NCBI GenBank assembly: GCA_036557705.1
Contig: DATBHB010000094.1
Span: 62,001-126,000 of the forward strand
DNA from: VAZQ01 sp036557705
GTDB lineage: Bacteria > Pseudomonadota > Alphaproteobacteria > Rhizobiales > Xanthobacteraceae
Direction: 5' to 3'
Length of the DNA: 64,000 nt
Part shown: piece by piece, positions 8,032 through 16,301 of the stretch
Layout of the letters: every line of letters begins with the position of its first letter
How positions within the stretch are numbered: the first letter of the stretch is position 1
Made by a program: the position numbers and the translations under genes
The notes under the pieces: model-generated
What the model saw: the letters and a program-made list of their open reading frames with translations, nothing else
Databases searched by the model: none
What the model was told of the DNA's origin: nothing

Positions 8032-8967
8032 TCAACGCCAGCGGCGGTGCATCCACAGCCATTGGTCGGGATGCTCGCGTATCCAACCCTCAATCACCGT
8101 TGTGATCGCCTGCATGGTCCGCTGAATGTCGACGCGGCCCTCGGCGTCGCGGGGCAGGTCGAGCGGGTCGGTCACTTCTCCCCAGAAATGATTTCCGTCT
8201 GGGAGCCGCACGACCCGGAATCCACGGACAAAGCAGCCGGTGTGCCGGGCGAGCTGCGCCAGCAGCGGGTTGGCCTTGCAGGGCCGGCCGAAGAAGGTCA
8301 CGTCGACCCCGCGCGATTCGTGCTGGTCAACCAGCATGCCGATATGGCCCCCGCGTTCGAGCGCATGGGCAAGCCGCAGCGGCGCGTCGAATCCTGAGCG
8401 CACCAGAGTGCCCATGCAGTTCTTGCGTATCTCGATCACCGCACTTGCAATTGCGGGCACGGTCGGAGCGCGATAGAGCAGCGACAGATCGACTCCGAAT
8501 CGGGCGGCGGCGAGCGCCGGCAGCTCCCAATTGGCGAGATGGGCGGCAAAAAAGGCGGTGGGCCGGGGAGCGGTGCGAATCTCCTCAAAGCGGCGCAGCT
8601 CGATCTCATCGTAAACGCCATCGGCCGGCCCGGACTGGCCTGGAAGAAGCACCCGGAACCGATCGAGGAAGGCGAACTCGACCGCGACCCGCCCCAGATT
8701 GTCCCAGGCGCCGCTGAGAATTGTGTCAATCGCAGCCACCGACTTTTCCGGGAATGCCGCGGCGAGATTGGCACGGCCGATCCGGTGTTCCGGGAGCCAA
8801 GGTCCGATGCGGCGTAGCCAAGTACCCGACCAATTGGCCGCGCGACCCCGGTCGGCAAGGCGCACTGCCCGCAGCAGAAGGACCGCGACCGACCCGATGG
8901 CCGGTTCGACAGCCTTTTTGATCCGGTGTTTGGCGCGCCACCAGAAAACTCTGAGCCGGTGTTGCAT
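8032..8967 (-). CDS. lpxXL: Lipid A very-long-chain acyltransferase, LpxL/HtrB family
   Basis: A 311-residue inner-membrane acyltransferase of the LpxL/HtrB family. The catalytic HX4E motif is AHLANWELPA. MLVDQHESRGVDVTFFG and the C-terminal EHPDQWLWMHRRW are typical. It is the last gene of the operon starting with acpXL. The position and gene order match rhizobial clusters in which LpxXL transfers 27-hydroxyoctacosanoate from AcpXL to lipid A. The start at 8967 places it 14 bp after the adh stop. The much longer open frame toward 9249 lies inside adh and is not used. Confidence 0.88.
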   Translation of the reverse strand: MQHRLRVFWWRAKHRIKKAVEPAIGSVAVLLLRAVRLADRGRAANWSGTWLRRIGPWLPEHRIGRANLAAAFPEKSVAAIDTILSGAWDNLGRVAVEFAFLDRFRVLLPGQSGPADGVYDEIELRRFEEIRTAPRPTAFFAAHLANWELPALAAARFGVDLSLLYRAPTVPAIASAVIEIRKNCMGTLVRSGFDAPLRLAHALERGGHIGMLVDQHESRGVDVTFFGRPCKANPLLAQLARHTGCFVRGFRVVRLPDGNHFWGEVTDPLDLPRDAEGRVDIQRTMQAITTVIEGWIREHPDQWLWMHRRWR

Positions 8968-8981
8968 CGTTTGCGAGAAAT

Positions 8982-10004
8982 TCAGAACGTCACGACGATT
9001 TTTCCGAATACCTGACGGCTTTCCAGGCGCGCGAGCCCGCGCTCGAAATCGGGCAATGGAACGTCGCAATCGATGACCGGCAGCATGCCGGCGGCCATCT
9101 TGGCCAGGCTCTCGCGGATGTTGCGGATGGACGCCCCGAAGGATCCGATGATCCGGTATTGCTGCTGGAAGAGCTGCATGAGGTTGAGCGTCACGGAGGG
9201 GCCGGAGGTGGCGCCGCAGGTGACGAGACGTCCGCCGCGTTTGAGACACAAGAGCGATCCATTGAAAGTATCTGCGCCGACATGCTCGAATACGACGTCA
9301 ACGCCTTTCTTGGCGGTGATTTTGCGCACCAGACCCTCGAATCGATCGGCGCGATAATTGATTACGTAATCGGCGCCGAGTCTTCTGGCCTTCTCAGCCT
9401 TACCGTCGTCGCCGACGGTAGTAATCACCGTGGCGCCGATCGTCTTTGCCATCTGGATAGCGGCCGTGCCGATGCCGGAGCCGCCGGCATGTACCAGAAC
9501 AGTCTCGCCCGGCTCAAGCTTCGCGTTGTCGAACAACATGTGTTGAACGGTGGCAAACGCGATCGGCGCACAGGCGGCATCGCGCGGGTCGATACCGGCG
9601 GGTATGGGGATCACAAGACGTGCCGGCATGTTGAGGAGGTCGCGCGCGAAACCGTCCACATGGAAGCCCAATATTCCTGCGACGTTTTCGCAAAGGTTGT
9701 CGCGCCCCTGCCCGCATGCCTTGCAGGTGCCGCAGGTGAGTGCGCCATACATCACAACCTGGTCGCCGGGGCGAAAGCCCGTCACGTCGGCGCCCAACGC
9801 GATGATTTCGCCCGACGCCTCGGCTCCGACAATGAGCGGCAGCTTGCGTTTGGCGAAGGCCATCCCGCGAAAGCCCCAGAGATCAAGATGGTTCAGCGCG
9901 ACGGCCTTGATGCGGATTTGGACCTCGCCCGCAGCGGGTGCCGAGGGCGGCGCACGCTCGATCAATTCGAGCTTGCGGTCGGCGAGCAACGAGAGCGCGC
10001 GCAT
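8982..10004 (-). CDS. Zinc-type alcohol dehydrogenase / quinone oxidoreductase-like protein of the AcpXL operon
   Basis: A 340-residue medium-chain dehydrogenase/reductase. The structural zinc site is kept (CGTCKACGQGRDNLC) and the nucleotide-binding motif reads HAGGSGIGTAAIQMAK. The catalytic-zinc ligands are not: the region where GHE is normal reads GAEASGE, and the usual first Cys is replaced in ALNHLDLWGF. It may therefore act as a zinc-independent enoyl or quinone reductase. In rhizobial AcpXL clusters this position is called adh2XL, and a role in completing the C28 chain is inferred. It is 36 bp from fabF1 upstream and 14 bp from lpxXL downstream. Confidence 0.85.
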   Translation of the reverse strand: MRALSLLADRKLELIERAPPSAPAAGEVQIRIKAVALNHLDLWGFRGMAFAKRKLPLIVGAEASGEIIALGADVTGFRPGDQVVMYGALTCGTCKACGQGRDNLCENVAGILGFHVDGFARDLLNMPARLVIPIPAGIDPRDAACAPIAFATVQHMLFDNAKLEPGETVLVHAGGSGIGTAAIQMAKTIGATVITTVGDDGKAEKARRLGADYVINYRADRFEGLVRKITAKKGVDVVFEHVGADTFNGSLLCLKRGGRLVTCGATSGPSVTLNLMQLFQQQYRIIGSFGASIRNIRESLAKMAAGMLPVIDCDVPLPDFERGLARLESRQVFGKIVVTF

Positions 10005-10040
10005 GCCTGTGTTATTCCTTGTGTCCCGGGCGCAGCGCAG

Positions 10041-11321
10041 TCAGGCGGGCTCTCGACCGAAGACCAGGGAAACGTTTTGCCCGCCGAAGCCGAAAGAATT
10101 GGATAAGGCGTGGCTTACCCTCGCGTCCCGTGCGACATTCGGAACGACATCGAGCGGGATCGCCGGATCGGGAATCTTGTAATTAATGGTCGGCGGCAAC
10201 CGCTGATGCTCCAGCGTCAGCAGCGTGAAGACCGCTTCCACCGCGCCGGCGGCCGAGAGCGTATGACCGATCATAGATTTGTTCGATGAAATCGGAATGC
10301 TCTTTGCGCGCTCGCCGAAGACCGCCATCACGCCGAGGCACTCCATCTTGTCGTTTTCCGGAGTGCCGGTGCCATGTGGATTGATATAATCGATGTCGTC
10401 GGGAGACAGGCCGGCATCGCGAATTGCGTTGCCGATGCAGCCGATGATCGGCTTGCCGTCCGGGCTTGATCGGGTACGGTGAAAGCAATCCGCCATCTCG
10501 CCATAACCTTCGATCACTCCGAGGATCTTGGCGCCACGCCCCTTGGCATGTTCGATGCTCTCGAGCACCAGCGCCGCGGCCCCCTCGGCCATGACAAAGC
10601 CGTCACGATTTTTCGAGAACGGCTTGGCAGCCGCCTCCGGCTCCTCGTTTGCGGTCGACAAGGCGGACAATAAGGAAAAGCGGATCAGCGATTCCGTATT
10701 CACCGATCCGTCGGCGCCGACGCACAGCGCCGCGTCGGTCTCGCCTCTTCGGATCGCTTCGGCGCCGAGCTGGATCGCTGTCGCGCCTGAAGCGCAGGCC
10801 GTGGAGAGCGAGATCGGCAAGCCCTTGGTCCCAAACCGGTCAGCGAGATGTTCGGCCACAGACCCGAAGAGGCAGGACTCGTGGAACGTGCGATAGCGCC
10901 CGGTCGCCGCTGCGCGCAGCATGTCGTCATAGGCCACGACGCCGTTCGCCCGAGCATCCGCGGCAACTGCTTCGCGATGAAGCCACTCGGTCTCGATCGG
11001 CGCAACGGCAAGGAACAGCGGACCGGGAAAATCAGCAGGCCCGCCGATCGCCGCTTCCCCAATCGCCTCTTCAGCGGCAATCTCGGCAAGTCGCGTGCTC
11101 AGCCTCGCTGCGCAGAACGGCTCGGCTTTCACGAAGTCGATGGTGCCAGCGACCGTGGTGCGCAATTCTTCGGTGGGAAAACGGCTGATCCGGCGTATGC
11201 CGGAATGCCCGGCGGTGAGTTCGCGCCAATTATCGGCTGTGCCGATTCCCAGCGAGGTGATGATGCCCATGCCGGTGATCGCAACAGACTTTCCACCTGC
11301 TTTGCTACCGGAGGCCGTCAT
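10041..11321 (-). CDS. fabF1XL: 3-oxoacyl-ACP synthase FabF-like, catalytically complete, AcpXL operon
   Basis: A 426-residue beta-ketoacyl-ACP synthase II-type condensing enzyme. The Cys-His-His triad is intact: STACASG (Cys about 176), NPHGTGTPENDK and NKSMIGHTLSAAGA. The C-terminal SFGFGGQNVSL is typical of the KS fold. It extends acyl chains on AcpXL in the making of the C28 hydroxy fatty acid. The ATG at 11321 has an AGGGGAA site and is 11 bp past the fabF2 stop. Its partner is the degenerate FabF2 encoded just upstream. Confidence 0.92.
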   Translation of the reverse strand: MTASGSKAGGKSVAITGMGIITSLGIGTADNWRELTAGHSGIRRISRFPTEELRTTVAGTIDFVKAEPFCAARLSTRLAEIAAEEAIGEAAIGGPADFPGPLFLAVAPIETEWLHREAVAADARANGVVAYDDMLRAAATGRYRTFHESCLFGSVAEHLADRFGTKGLPISLSTACASGATAIQLGAEAIRRGETDAALCVGADGSVNTESLIRFSLLSALSTANEEPEAAAKPFSKNRDGFVMAEGAAALVLESIEHAKGRGAKILGVIEGYGEMADCFHRTRSSPDGKPIIGCIGNAIRDAGLSPDDIDYINPHGTGTPENDKMECLGVMAVFGERAKSIPISSNKSMIGHTLSAAGAVEAVFTLLTLEHQRLPPTINYKIPDPAIPLDVVPNVARDARVSHALSNSFGFGGQNVSLVFGREPA

Positions 11322-11332
11322 CTTAATTCCCC

Positions 11333-12529
11333 TCAGCGCGCTTGCTCGACCAGCGCCATGCCCTCGCCGCGCCAATGACCGACACTCGTCACTACCACCT
11401 GATCCAGGATTCCTCCCGCTGGCTGTTCAACGCCAGACGAATCGGCGGGCGGAAACAGCCTCCGGTGGCTGACCGCCAGCGCTGCGACTGCAATATTCAT
11501 GGGAAATTGTGGCTCGAATCCGTGCCCGAGATACGTTCCCGTTGCTCTCACCGGCGCGCCGGATAGCGTGTTCAGCCACGCGCGCTCCTCGCTGGTAGCC
11601 GGCTCGGCACCGGTTGCGCCCGAGATTATCCCGATTCGGCTGCCGACCGTCACCTCCCCCAGGCGGTCCCAAAGCCGTGCGAGTGAGGCTTTGGTCTCGC
11701 CTTCTTGGCGCCGGCAGCGATCGGAAACCACGCGGGAAATCCGCGCCAGCGGTTTGGCTTCCCGACCCATTGCGTGGCTTCGCGCTTCGAGCACCAAAAA
11801 TGCTCCGAGCGCACCGAGCGCCAGTCCGCCGCCGCGCGTTTGGCGTTCCCACACCGGGGCGAATGGGGCCTTGAGGGCATGGCCGCCGAATTCATGGACC
11901 AGCAGCAAGTCTTTACGCTCGCCATTATAGGCGCCGCCGACGAGTGCGATCTCGCTCTGGCCGCTCTCGATTCGCGCGAGCGCAACCCGGACCGCTTCGA
12001 CCCCGGCCGCATCCTCCCCCATGAATGTGCGCGATGAGCCGGCGACGCCATGTACAATGGAAATATTTCCGGCGAGCAGGTTCGAGAGTTGCGCCAGGAA
12101 CAGCGTCGGCCGCAAGTCGCTCATCAGTCGTTCGTTCATGAATCTTCCGCGCGAGGGCGCATCGGGCAATCCGGAAAGGATTGCAGTGTCGACCGCCTCG
12201 TCGCGTTCGCCTCCGGCCGCGGCGACGATCATATCCATGCGCGCGAGCAGCTCGGGATTACCTTTGACCCCGGCGCTGTCGAGCGCTAACCCTGCCGCAT
12301 AGGTGCCGATCCGCTGCCAGCCTTCCATTTGCCGCTGATCGCCTTTCCGCGGAATCTGCTTGTCGAATTCGATCGGCGCCAGCCGGTGGACGATGTAGGG
12401 CGCAAACGCGGTGGTGTCAGGGGAGGGGGGCGGCTCGTTCAGCCGCTGCCAATGAACGCCGGGCCCTTCGCCGAGGCAGGAGACGATACCGATACCCGTG
12501 ATCCAGGTTTCACGCGGCGCGTCAGCCAT
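11333..12529 (-). CDS. fabF2XL: Degenerate ketosynthase (chain-length-factor-like) of the AcpXL operon
   Basis: A 398-residue thiolase-fold protein related to FabF, with ITGIGIVSCLGEGPG at the N-terminus. The active-site Cys is missing (the region reads HGVAGSSRTF, Gly in place of Cys), and the first His motif HGTGT is replaced by SGATGAEPAT. Only the second, TYLGHGFEPQF, remains recognisable. With a complete FabF next to it, it resembles a KS/chain-length-factor heterodimer. That it sets the chain length of the very-long-chain product is inference. Its start overlaps the fabZ stop by 8 bp, so translation is coupled. Confidence 0.85.
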   Translation of the reverse strand: MADAPRETWITGIGIVSCLGEGPGVHWQRLNEPPPSPDTTAFAPYIVHRLAPIEFDKQIPRKGDQRQMEGWQRIGTYAAGLALDSAGVKGNPELLARMDMIVAAAGGERDEAVDTAILSGLPDAPSRGRFMNERLMSDLRPTLFLAQLSNLLAGNISIVHGVAGSSRTFMGEDAAGVEAVRVALARIESGQSEIALVGGAYNGERKDLLLVHEFGGHALKAPFAPVWERQTRGGGLALGALGAFLVLEARSHAMGREAKPLARISRVVSDRCRRQEGETKASLARLWDRLGEVTVGSRIGIISGATGAEPATSEERAWLNTLSGAPVRATGTYLGHGFEPQFPMNIAVAALAVSHRRLFPPADSSGVEQPAGGILDQVVVTSVGHWRGEGMALVEQAR

Positions 12530-12995
12530 CGGTTACTCTTTCCAACGGCAGTCCAATCACGACCGCGCGTTCCAGCATGATCGCGCGAAAATGCGGAGTA
12601 GGAAATTCAACCAGTCGAAAGGTGATTTCGCAATCGCAGGCCAGCTTGTTTTCGGATCTGATCTGCGCAGAAGCGACGGCAAAACCCGAGCCCTCGTGCA
12701 CGAGGCCGGCATCCACGACAAGCGCCATCCCCGGAGTTACGAACGACCGCAATTTGGCGTGTTTGACCGCAGCAAGAAAGGGCATGCGGGTGAATCCGGT
12801 CGCCCCGATAATCAGCCAACCTGAGGCCTGGGCCATCATCTCCAGCAGCAGCACGCCCGGCATCAGCGGGTAGCCCGGAAAATGGCCCTCAAAGATCGGA
12901 GATTCGGTAGGAACGTTCCCGCCCGCGCGGATTTTCCGGGCTGTGCGGTCGAAATCCAGGATCCGGTCGATCAGGCTGAAATATTCAAGTTGCAT
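12522..12995 (-). CDS. fabZXL: 3-hydroxyacyl-ACP dehydratase FabZ-like, AcpXL operon
   Basis: A 157-residue hot-dog-fold dehydratase. The catalytic His38 lies in EGHFPGYPLMPGVLLLE, with Glu52 as the second acid. The stretch MMAQASGWLIIGATG forms the central helix. It removes water from 3-hydroxyacyl-AcpXL during chain elongation. It overlaps acpXL by 11 bp upstream and fabF2 by 8 bp downstream, which marks a tightly coupled operon. Confidence 0.9.
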   Translation of the reverse strand: MQLEYFSLIDRILDFDRTARKIRAGGNVPTESPIFEGHFPGYPLMPGVLLLEMMAQASGWLIIGATGFTRMPFLAAVKHAKLRSFVTPGMALVVDAGLVHEGSGFAVASAQIRSENKLACDCEITFRLVEFPTPHFRAIMLERAVVIGLPLERVTDG

Positions 12996-13281
12996 GCGAA
13001 CTCAGGCCCTTGGCGGCCACGAGCTCGTCAATGCGGGTGCAAAGATTCTGCAGAACGAAATATTGCTCCGTCGTCGCCCTGCCTTCATTGACATCCTGTG
13101 TCCACTGTTCGAGCGGCATCTTGATCCCAAACGTCTTATCGATGGCGAAGGCGATATCGAGAAAGTCGAGACTGTCGATCCCGAGATCATTGATGGCATG
13201 ACTCTCAGGCTTGATATTCTCGCGCGGAATATCGCAAGTCTCGGTAATGATATTGACCACGGTGTCGAACGTCGTTGACAT
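12985..13281 (-). CDS. acpXL: Acyl carrier protein AcpXL
   Basis: A 98-residue acyl carrier protein with the phosphopantetheine attachment site GIDSLDFLD (Ser37). It is longer than the 78-residue housekeeping AcpP and matches AcpXL, the carrier dedicated to the 27-hydroxyoctacosanoyl group of rhizobial lipid A. The sequence IPRENIKPESHAINDLG is characteristic. It is the first gene of the six-gene operon, and the ATG at 13281 follows a weak ribosome site. The promoter must lie in 13282-13587, shared with the divergent gene at 13588. Confidence 0.92.
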   Translation of the reverse strand: MSTTFDTVVNIITETCDIPRENIKPESHAINDLGIDSLDFLDIAFAIDKTFGIKMPLEQWTQDVNEGRATTEQYFVLQNLCTRIDELVAAKGLSSHAT

Positions 13282-13587
13282 CGGTAAACCCTTGGATGGG
13301 CAACGGGTTACGATGAGCACACCGAGCCCGCTGGAAGCTCCGATGCCGGCCCCCGGGGCGCGCCGATCCCCCGCTGACATTCCTGCCCCGTATACCGAAC
13401 GGGAGAGGCGAGTTCAATGGCGCCGGCCGCTCCACGAACCGGCGCCGCAGAGTGGTTCCCCCTTGAGTCCCGGGCCGCGCCCGTGGTGAATTGGGCTGCC
13501 GTTTTCGCGCTTGCCCGTGACGCGGCTGCCCGTCCAGCGGCTGTGCCGCGGACGAACACAAGTGTGGATGAGAGGGAGGAAGTGACC
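13282..13587. promoter_or_regulatory. Divergent promoter region between acpXL and the HbpS/GlcG-like gene
   Basis: A 306-bp gap between two divergent genes, so both promoters must sit here. The right end carries the GGGAGG ribosome site of the gene at 13588. I see no well-conserved -35/-10 pair or palindromic operator that I would defend. Confidence 0.4.
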
Positions 13588-14079
13588 ATGTGGACCAGAG
13601 TTGGTTTGGCTACGGCTGCAATCGCGGCGTGCATGTTGCCGGGATTCGCGAGCGCCCAGGTACAAATGCAGCGCGATATCACCTGGAAACTGGGCTTGGC
13701 GATCGCGGAGGGCGCGATCGAAGCGTGCGCCAAGAACAACGTGGCGGTCTCGGTGGCGGTGGTTGACCGCGCCGGCCGGGTACGCGTTTTCATCTCGTCG
13801 GACAATCCTACGCCGCACAGTTTGGAATTGGCGCGGCGCAAGGCCTATACGGCGCGGACGTTCCGCCGTCCGACGCTGGAATGGGCAAAGGCCACCGAGC
13901 CTGGCAAGGACGCGGCCGGCCAACGCATGCTCGCCGAGGTGATTCCACTCGGCGGCGGGGTTCCGATCAACGTCGGCAACGACACCATCGGTGCGGTCGG
14001 CGTGAGCGGGAACAGCCAGACCGGCGATCAGGCCTGCGCACAGGCGGGCGTCGACAAGGTCGCCGATGAGCTGAAGTAG
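13588..14079 (+). CDS. Secreted HbpS/GlcG-family (DUF336) protein
   Basis: A 163-residue protein with a signal peptide (hydrophobic VGLATAAIAACMLPGFASA) and one GlcG/HbpS domain: EACAKNNVAVSVAVVDRAG near the start and INVGNDTIGAVGVSGNS near the end. Family members bind heme or cobalamin-like ligands or act in sensing, and the precise role here is unknown. The ATG at 13588 follows GGGAGGAAGTGACC, which fixes the start 57 codons inside the open frame. It is monocistronic. Confidence 0.82.
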   Translation: MWTRVGLATAAIAACMLPGFASAQVQMQRDITWKLGLAIAEGAIEACAKNNVAVSVAVVDRAGRVRVFISSDNPTPHSLELARRKAYTARTFRRPTLEWAKATEPGKDAAGQRMLAEVIPLGGGVPINVGNDTIGAVGVSGNSQTGDQACAQAGVDKVADELK

Positions 14080-14558
14080 TCCAACGGCTACACAGCCGGG
14101 GTTGAACGGCCCAGGTCTGCCCTGCGCCGCGTGCCCTTGCACGCGCGCTGCGGAACCCGGGGGTGCGCAAATATGGCTGTTTCGGGGCGGCCCGATGACC
14201 AGCCGGGCCACCATTGACGGGAGATCCGGCCGGCGTGCTCGCCGGTCCAGCATTTCGTCTGCGATTGAATGCGCGCGCTTATCTACAAGAACAGAGTGGC
14301 AGACCAAGCATGCAGGTCGGCATAGCTTGGAACTCGCGCAGGTTCCTCTCTGGAACTAACTTGCAAGTCGCTGAAACAGCTGCGCTTACTTTGATTAGAT
14401 AATACTGCTACTTTTCTTCTTGCTCTCGGCGCTAACACCAAACAAATCGGCTGCCTCATTCCTGTCGCATTCGATCGACAGAGGGTTGCGCTTCCACCCA
14501 CATCGTCAACCCGACGAGGCGATTCACATCTGCCTCAAGAAACTATGGAGTTATCGGA
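14080..14558. other. Intergenic region, no gene seen
   Basis: 479 bp between the HbpS-like gene and the first RlpA-like gene. The right 200 bp are AT-richer than the surroundings and probably hold the promoter and leader of the RlpA-like gene. No RNA gene or credible ORF was found. Confidence 0.5.
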
Positions 14559-14978
14559 GTGAGAGTTAATCTTGTGCTTGTAGCCGCTGTGGTTCTCGTT
14601 TCGTCAGGTGCCACGGTTCCCTCTTACGCAAAAGCGAACCACCATCACCATTACCACCACAGCAGCAACACCCACAGCAACAATCACCACAACACCCAGG
14701 CCCAAGGCGGCATTGCATCGGTTTATTCCACGGACAGCGGCAGCCGCACGGCCCAAGGAGGGCGCTTGAATCCGGGGGCGCTCACGGCCGCTCACCGGTC
14801 GCTGCCCTTTGGAACGAAAGTCCGCGTTACCAATAAAAAGAACGGCCGCTCCGTGCTCGTCACCATCAACGACCGCGGTCCTTTTGTGCGCGGCCGTGTG
14901 ATCGATCTTACTCCTGCAGGCGCCCACGCGCTGGGCTTTGCCGGACTCGCGCCCGTCAATCTCGAAATAATCCGCTAA
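14559..14978 (+). CDS. RlpA-like septal/cell-wall double-psi beta-barrel protein, His-rich linker (copy 1)
   Basis: A 139-residue secreted protein: a signal peptide ending near PSYAKA, a His/Asn/Ser-rich linker (HHHHYHHSSNTHSNNHH, about residues 28-44), then an RlpA-type double-psi barrel domain. The barrel holds GGRLNPGALTAAHRSLPFGT and the catalytic-loop NDRGPFVRGRVIDLTP with the conserved Asp of lytic transglycosylase relatives. The SPOR domain of full-length RlpA is absent. The start is GTG, 8 nt after GGAG, a layout shared with the paralogue at 15365. The His-rich segment could bind metal; that is inference. Confidence 0.88.
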   Translation: MRVNLVLVAAVVLVSSGATVPSYAKANHHHHYHHSSNTHSNNHHNTQAQGGIASVYSTDSGSRTAQGGRLNPGALTAAHRSLPFGTKVRVTNKKNGRSVLVTINDRGPFVRGRVIDLTPAGAHALGFAGLAPVNLEIIR

Positions 14979-15364
14979 AGCAGCGCATACCAATCAAATC
15001 GTGGGGTTGAGCGGCCTTGCAAGGCCAGTCCCGCTTTGCGGCTGCGGGCGGGCTGGGGGTGCATCTAACCGCTCAATCCATCCCCCCGGCCGCGCCGCGG
15101 CCGGGGTGATTCAGCTGCAAGCAGGAGTTTGAGCGTAAGCTCAGTCAAAATTTGGTTCCATCACATATCGTTTCAAATAGCTAAGTTAAGTCAGGTGTGC
15201 TTAGAACAGCCGTGATCTGTGGAACTGATTAGCAGTTTACGTGTTTCAGGCCGCAGTGGTCGCCTGATAGGTCGCCTTGCGACTGTACAGAGCGCCCCTC
15301 CCCAATCTTAAGCCGGCGCAAGCTGAATCAGATTGCCTCGATTAAAAACATAGGAGTGTATATC
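14979..15364. other. Intergenic region between the RlpA-like paralogues, with a GC hairpin
   Basis: 386 bp. A perfect inverted repeat CCCCGGCCGC-GCC-GCGGCCGGGG lies at 15084-15106. It lacks a T-tract, so it is either a factor-dependent stop or a repeat. The rest is AT-richer and should hold the promoter of the second copy. No ORF was found. Confidence 0.6.
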
Positions 15365-15751
15365 GTGAGACTTGACCTGCTGCTCGCAGTTGCCGTCGTT
15401 CTCGTTTCTTCAGGTATTACCGTTCCCTCTTATGCAGAGGGAAACCATCACCACAACAGCACCAGCGGCGGCCAAGGCGGCGGGATCGCATCGGTTTATT
15501 CGACGGACAGCGGCAGAAGCACAGCCCGAGGGGGCCGGTTGAATCCGGGAGCGCTCACGGCAGCTCATCGGTCGTTGCCGTTCGGAACGGCGGTGCGCGT
15601 CACGAACAAGAAGAACGGCCGCTCCGTCATTGTCACTATCAACGACCGCGGCCCCTTTGTCCGCGGGCGTGTAATCGACGTCACGCCCGCAGCCGCCAGC
15701 GCCCTCGGATTTTCTGGAACGACGCCGGTCAATCTTGAAGTGGCGCGGTAA
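15365..15751 (+). CDS. RlpA-like double-psi beta-barrel protein (copy 2)
   Basis: A 128-residue paralogue of the protein at 14559. The signal peptide and barrel domain are almost the same (IASVYSTDSG, GGRLNPGALTAAHRSLPFGT, NDRGPFVRGRVIDVTP). The linker is shorter and less His-rich (GNHHHNSTSGGQGGG). I place the GTG start at 15365, 8 nt after TAGGAG, matching copy 1, although an in-frame GTG at 15356 also exists. The pair arose by tandem duplication of gene and leader. The likely role is periplasmic cell-wall remodelling. Confidence 0.87.
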   Translation: MRLDLLLAVAVVLVSSGITVPSYAEGNHHHNSTSGGQGGGIASVYSTDSGRSTARGGRLNPGALTAAHRSLPFGTAVRVTNKKNGRSVIVTINDRGPFVRGRVIDVTPAAASALGFSGTTPVNLEVAR

Positions 15752-15774
15752 AGCTGCGCGCCCTGAGTGGTCGA

Positions 15775-16110
15775 TCAATTGCGCGGGACGGGAGGAACCG
15801 TGATAGGCGCGCAATTGCGGCCGCCGGCAAGAAAGCAGTCCTGGAGCTTTCGCATGTCGGCAATGGTGTCGGCGATCCAAATACCGCTGATCACCAGCAG
15901 GATTGTGATGAGCAACCCGAGCACGTTCATCTTCATGCGATGCCGGTAATCGTCCTCGCCCTCCCGCTCATACTTTGCAAGAGGATCGCTGCCCGGCGGG
16001 TCACCGCCCCCAAACGGGGGCGATACCGGCCACCGCCAGCGGGGCACCCCACGGGGCCGGAACGGGATGATCCGGCCCTTGTCGTCGGGGGGAAGGGAAT
16101 GATCCAGCAT
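15775..16110 (-). CDS. Small protein with one C-terminal membrane segment, unknown function
   Basis: A 111-residue protein. The N-terminal half is Pro/Arg-rich and cytoplasmic (IIPFRPRGVPRWRWP). One hydrophobic segment lies near the C-terminus (NVLGLLITILLVISGIWIA), followed by a short tail with two Cys (DCFLAGGRNCAP). Similar short proteins occur in Bradyrhizobium relatives, but no function is known to me. The ATG at 16110 is preferred since the upstream frame is low-complexity. It converges on the RlpA copy 2. Confidence 0.6.
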   Translation of the reverse strand: MLDHSLPPDDKGRIIPFRPRGVPRWRWPVSPPFGGGDPPGSDPLAKYEREGEDDYRHRMKMNVLGLLITILLVISGIWIADTIADMRKLQDCFLAGGRNCAPITVPPVPRN

Positions 16111-16301
16111 AAGGCGTTGGTCTCGTGGGAGGCGCTGCACACGCGCTTCGCTTGAGCTATGTGATATTAGCACGACTCGCCAATATTGTGGGTCTAAAGT
16201 TTGTGAAGATTTGGCGGGCAAATGCGTTTTGTCATGCCGGTTCGTGGGGGCCGTCCTCCGCCGGCTGCATGCCTCCTCGGGGGTGACGCCCCGAAGGGAT
16301 T

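Noticed and set aside
14640..14700. The run of His codons in the RlpA-like gene looked like an artificial His tag.
   Set aside because: It is mixed with Ser, Asn, Tyr and Thr, lies in a linker after a native signal peptide, and the paralogue has a shorter natural version.
15084..15106. GC hairpin considered as a Rho-independent terminator for RlpA copy 1.
   Set aside because: No T-tract follows and it lies more than 100 bp past the stop, so I list it only as an inverted repeat within the intergenic region.
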